Assembly: GCA_947178465.1 (NCBI GenBank) | Contig: CAMWYL010000230.1 | Coordinates: forward strand, 1 to 5,529 | Direction: 5' to 3' | From: an uncultured Lachnospiraceae bacterium | GTDB taxonomy: Bacteria > Bacillota > Clostridia > Lachnospirales > Lachnospiraceae | DNA: 5,529 nucleotides | Shown: positions 3,680 to 5,529 of the stretch, piece after piece | How the letters are laid out: each line of letters begins with the position of its first letter | Position numbering within the stretch: the stretch's first letter is position 1 | The notes under the pieces: generated by a model | Database searches by the model: none | Told to the model about the DNA's origin: nothing | The model's input: the letters and a program-made list of their open reading frames with translations, nothing else | Made by a program: the position numbers and the translations under genes

Positions 3680-5529
3680 AACTTTCACATCTGTCGCAAA
3701 TGGTTTCTTTTTCCCTTCTTTTGGAACAAAAGAGATTTTATTTCCCTTTTGAATCACTTCTTTTGCATGATTCGTCTCGGAATAAATACCCTCAGTAATA
3801 GAATATTCTTTTCCGTCATCACCAGTGACATAGGCATAATAACTTTTTGTTCCTTTTCCAACATAGTTGATTGTTCCTGTAACACGCTTAAAATCTGCTG
3901 TTGTAATGAGCGCTTGTGTCTCGGCAGCCTGCACATATGAATCGGTCTCGTTCGCCTGATTCACTTGAGTGAAATCTGCTTCTGACGAAATCTCCGTCTT
4001 TTCTGCCATAGGCGGATGCACATCATCATCCACAAGATCCGGAAACTGCTTCTTGTATTGTCTGATAATCCGATCCGTGTCTGTCGCGACATCACAGCCA
4101 AGTCCGAGATATAATTTTTTATCACCGATAATATAAAACTCATTTTTGGCACGCGTAGCCGCAACGTTCATCATATTTGGTTCATTCATTGCCCATCGTG
4201 CCGCACCGCAACTCTGTTGGTCAGCACCAAGCACAAAAAATACGATTGGTGCCGCTTTTCCCTGAAACGTATGGACAGTCCCGACATTGGTCGGCTTGCC
4301 GAGATCATCGTATCTGGTAAAGTGAATCTTCCGTAGCTTTTGTGAAAGCTGATACGCAACATTGGAAAACGGCGTAATAACATAGATCACATCCTTTTCC
4401 TTTTTGTCTGCGATTTTCGGATTTTGATTCATCATCTCCTTTATCTTTTGCAAAAGAAATTCTCCCTGCTCTTCGACATATTTATTGTTCGCCTTTCCAC
4501 CAATATCAAACCACCCTGTCTTTCCGCTATTCTTCGTTCCCTGCACCATATTTCCGTTATAGGAAATCTCGTTTGAAATGGTAAACATCGGATACCGGCA
4601 CCTTCTATGCACCCAAAGCGGAATGCCAATCCAAGAGTCCTCTGACTTGTCCTGCGTCCGATAAAAACCATACTGGCTCGCCGCATCCACCAAGGTCTGT
4701 GTGGAAGCCGAGGCAGATAAATATTTCTCCGTCACTCCAAAATTCCTGCCCAGCATACACAAAGTATTAGAATCCAGTGTAAGAACCGGCTTAATCTGTG
4801 AAGGATCACCGACCACCATCACATGTCTGCTCCGATAGATGGCACCGACAGCCGCCTGTGGCAACGCCTGTCCCGCTTCATCAATAAAAAGATGACCTAG
4901 GGTCTCCGGCCCAAGATTTTTGCACATACGTGAAAAACTGGCAAATGTCGAACTGATCACCGGGATCGTCATATTGATCCAGTTCCATGCCGCCTCGATC
5001 ACAGGTTTTTTGTCCGAATATTTCTCCTGCTGACTCCAGACAATTATAGCTGCTTTTATATTCTTTCTGTTTTCATAAAGAAATTGTTTCCGAACGCGCA
5101 ACGCTGTAACAAACAATTTTGATTGCGCGATACGATATGATTCGTCAAACCATGGATTGGACATCTGTAAATCGTCATATTCCTGATCCATATTTAACGG
5201 TTCTATCTTGCTACAGGCTCTGATCCTTTCATATTCATGCACTTCTTTCTCAAAATATGAAATATTATCTTCCTCGGCTCTCTTCCAATTATAAAATTCC
5301 TTCTGTAGTTCTGTCTGTTTATCCTCACTTTGATTGAACTTCGCCTGGCACATGCTGATATTGTTATCGAGTTCTCTCTCCTGCCTGTTGTATTCCGCAT
5401 CTTCATCCTTTAATTTTATGAGCTGATCCATAAACTCTCTTAATCTGCTCTTATATTCTTCTTTTTCTTTCTTTCCCGCAAAGAAACCGGGTTTTTGCTC
5501 CCTTTGTGCCTGAAGAAGCTGTTCCAGAC
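3665..5529 (-). CDS. SF1B Upf1/Dna2-like helicase, 5' end outside the window
   Basis: The frame is open to the window edge (first full codon at 5527), so this is the C-terminal 620 residues of a longer ATP-driven nucleic-acid helicase. Counting from that codon: 1-105 is a charged coiled coil; VISSTFASF (190-198) matches motif Ib; FIDEAG (215-219) is the DEAG Walker B; GDPSQIKP (240-247) is motif III; HRRCRYP (307-313) is motif IV; ITPFSN (384-389) precedes motif V GTVHTFQGK (416-424); ATRAKNE (457-463) is motif VI with its arginine finger. After a linker, 545-620 look like a cold-shock-like OB fold (TGTINYVGKG, then ISFVPKEGKKKPFATDVKV), likely for single-stranded nucleic-acid binding. The Walker A motif should lie upstream beyond 5529. 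The Met at 5431 is probably internal: the coiled coil runs through it and only a weak purine stretch precedes it. The DNA or RNA substrate and any role in repair or phage defence are unproven. Confidence 0.93.
   Translation of the reverse strand, partial: LEQLLQAQREQKPGFFAGKKEKEEYKSRLREFMDQLIKLKDEDAEYNRQERELDNNISMCQAKFNQSEDKQTELQKEFYNWKRAEEDNISYFEKEVHEYERIRACSKIEPLNMDQEYDDLQMSNPWFDESYRIAQSKLFVTALRVRKQFLYENRKNIKAAIIVWSQQEKYSDKKPVIEAAWNWINMTIPVISSTFASFSRMCKNLGPETLGHLFIDEAGQALPQAAVGAIYRSRHVMVVGDPSQIKPVLTLDSNTLCMLGRNFGVTEKYLSASASTQTLVDAASQYGFYRTQDKSEDSWIGIPLWVHRRCRYPMFTISNEISYNGNMVQGTKNSGKTGWFDIGGKANNKYVEEQGEFLLQKIKEMMNQNPKIADKKEKDVIYVITPFSNVAYQLSQKLRKIHFTRYDDLGKPTNVGTVHTFQGKAAPIVFFVLGADQQSCGAARWAMNEPNMMNVAATRAKNEFYIIGDKKLYLGLGCDVATDTDRIIRQYKKQFPDLVDDDVHPPMAEKTEISSEADFTQVNQANETDSYVQAAETQALITTADFKRVTGTINYVGKGTKSYYAYVTGDDGKEYSITEGIYSETNHAKEVIQKGNKISFVPKEGKKKPFATDVKVEYPE

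Noticed and set aside
5429..5431. ATG at 5431 as the helicase start codon
   Set aside because: The frame stays open for 32 more codons to the window edge, the coiled coil runs through this Met, and Walker A is not yet included, so the gene is best treated as incomplete at its 5' end.

Overview
The window looks like a chromosomal stretch from a low-to-mid GC Gram-positive of the Clostridia, most likely a Lachnospiraceae-type gut bacterium. The reasons are strong AGGAG-type ribosome sites, A/T-rich intergenic DNA with good sigma-A promoters, a lipoprotein signal, and an L,D-transpeptidase carrying a C-terminal 'YPDLKEAFGYD...HYITYGINEGR' module common in that group. This is inference from family knowledge; no search was run. 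Every gene I accept lies on the minus strand, so transcription runs from high to low coordinates.

Right part (5529 to about 3164): the 3' two thirds of a large SF1B (Upf1/Dna2-like) helicase whose 5' end, including the Walker A motif, lies beyond the window. It is followed by a 51-residue protein (3445-3600) and then, one base after that stop codon, by what looks like a small decayed gene (3164-3443) with one in-frame stop and two apparent single-base deletions.

Middle (about 3205 to 2226): a dense control region (near-consensus promoter, a 22-bp near-palindrome over the expected start of transcription, a third half-site, and three copies of a 9-bp palindrome) drives a two-gene membrane operon. 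Its genes encode a 75-aa two-helix protein and a DUF2085 protein, the second starting with TTG inside the end of the first. The operon ends in stacked hairpins.

Left part (2226 to 1): two surface proteins from separate promoters, a secreted L,D-transpeptidase (peptidoglycan cross-linking) and a DUF3829-like lipoprotein. The lipoprotein gene ends at a strong 13-bp terminator. The last 90 bases hold an imperfect hairpin and, very tentatively, the first codons of another gene.

The least-explained parts are the control region at 3037-3205 and the helicase / 51-aa protein / decayed gene cluster. No RNA genes, CRISPR arrays, insertion sequences or attachment sites were seen.
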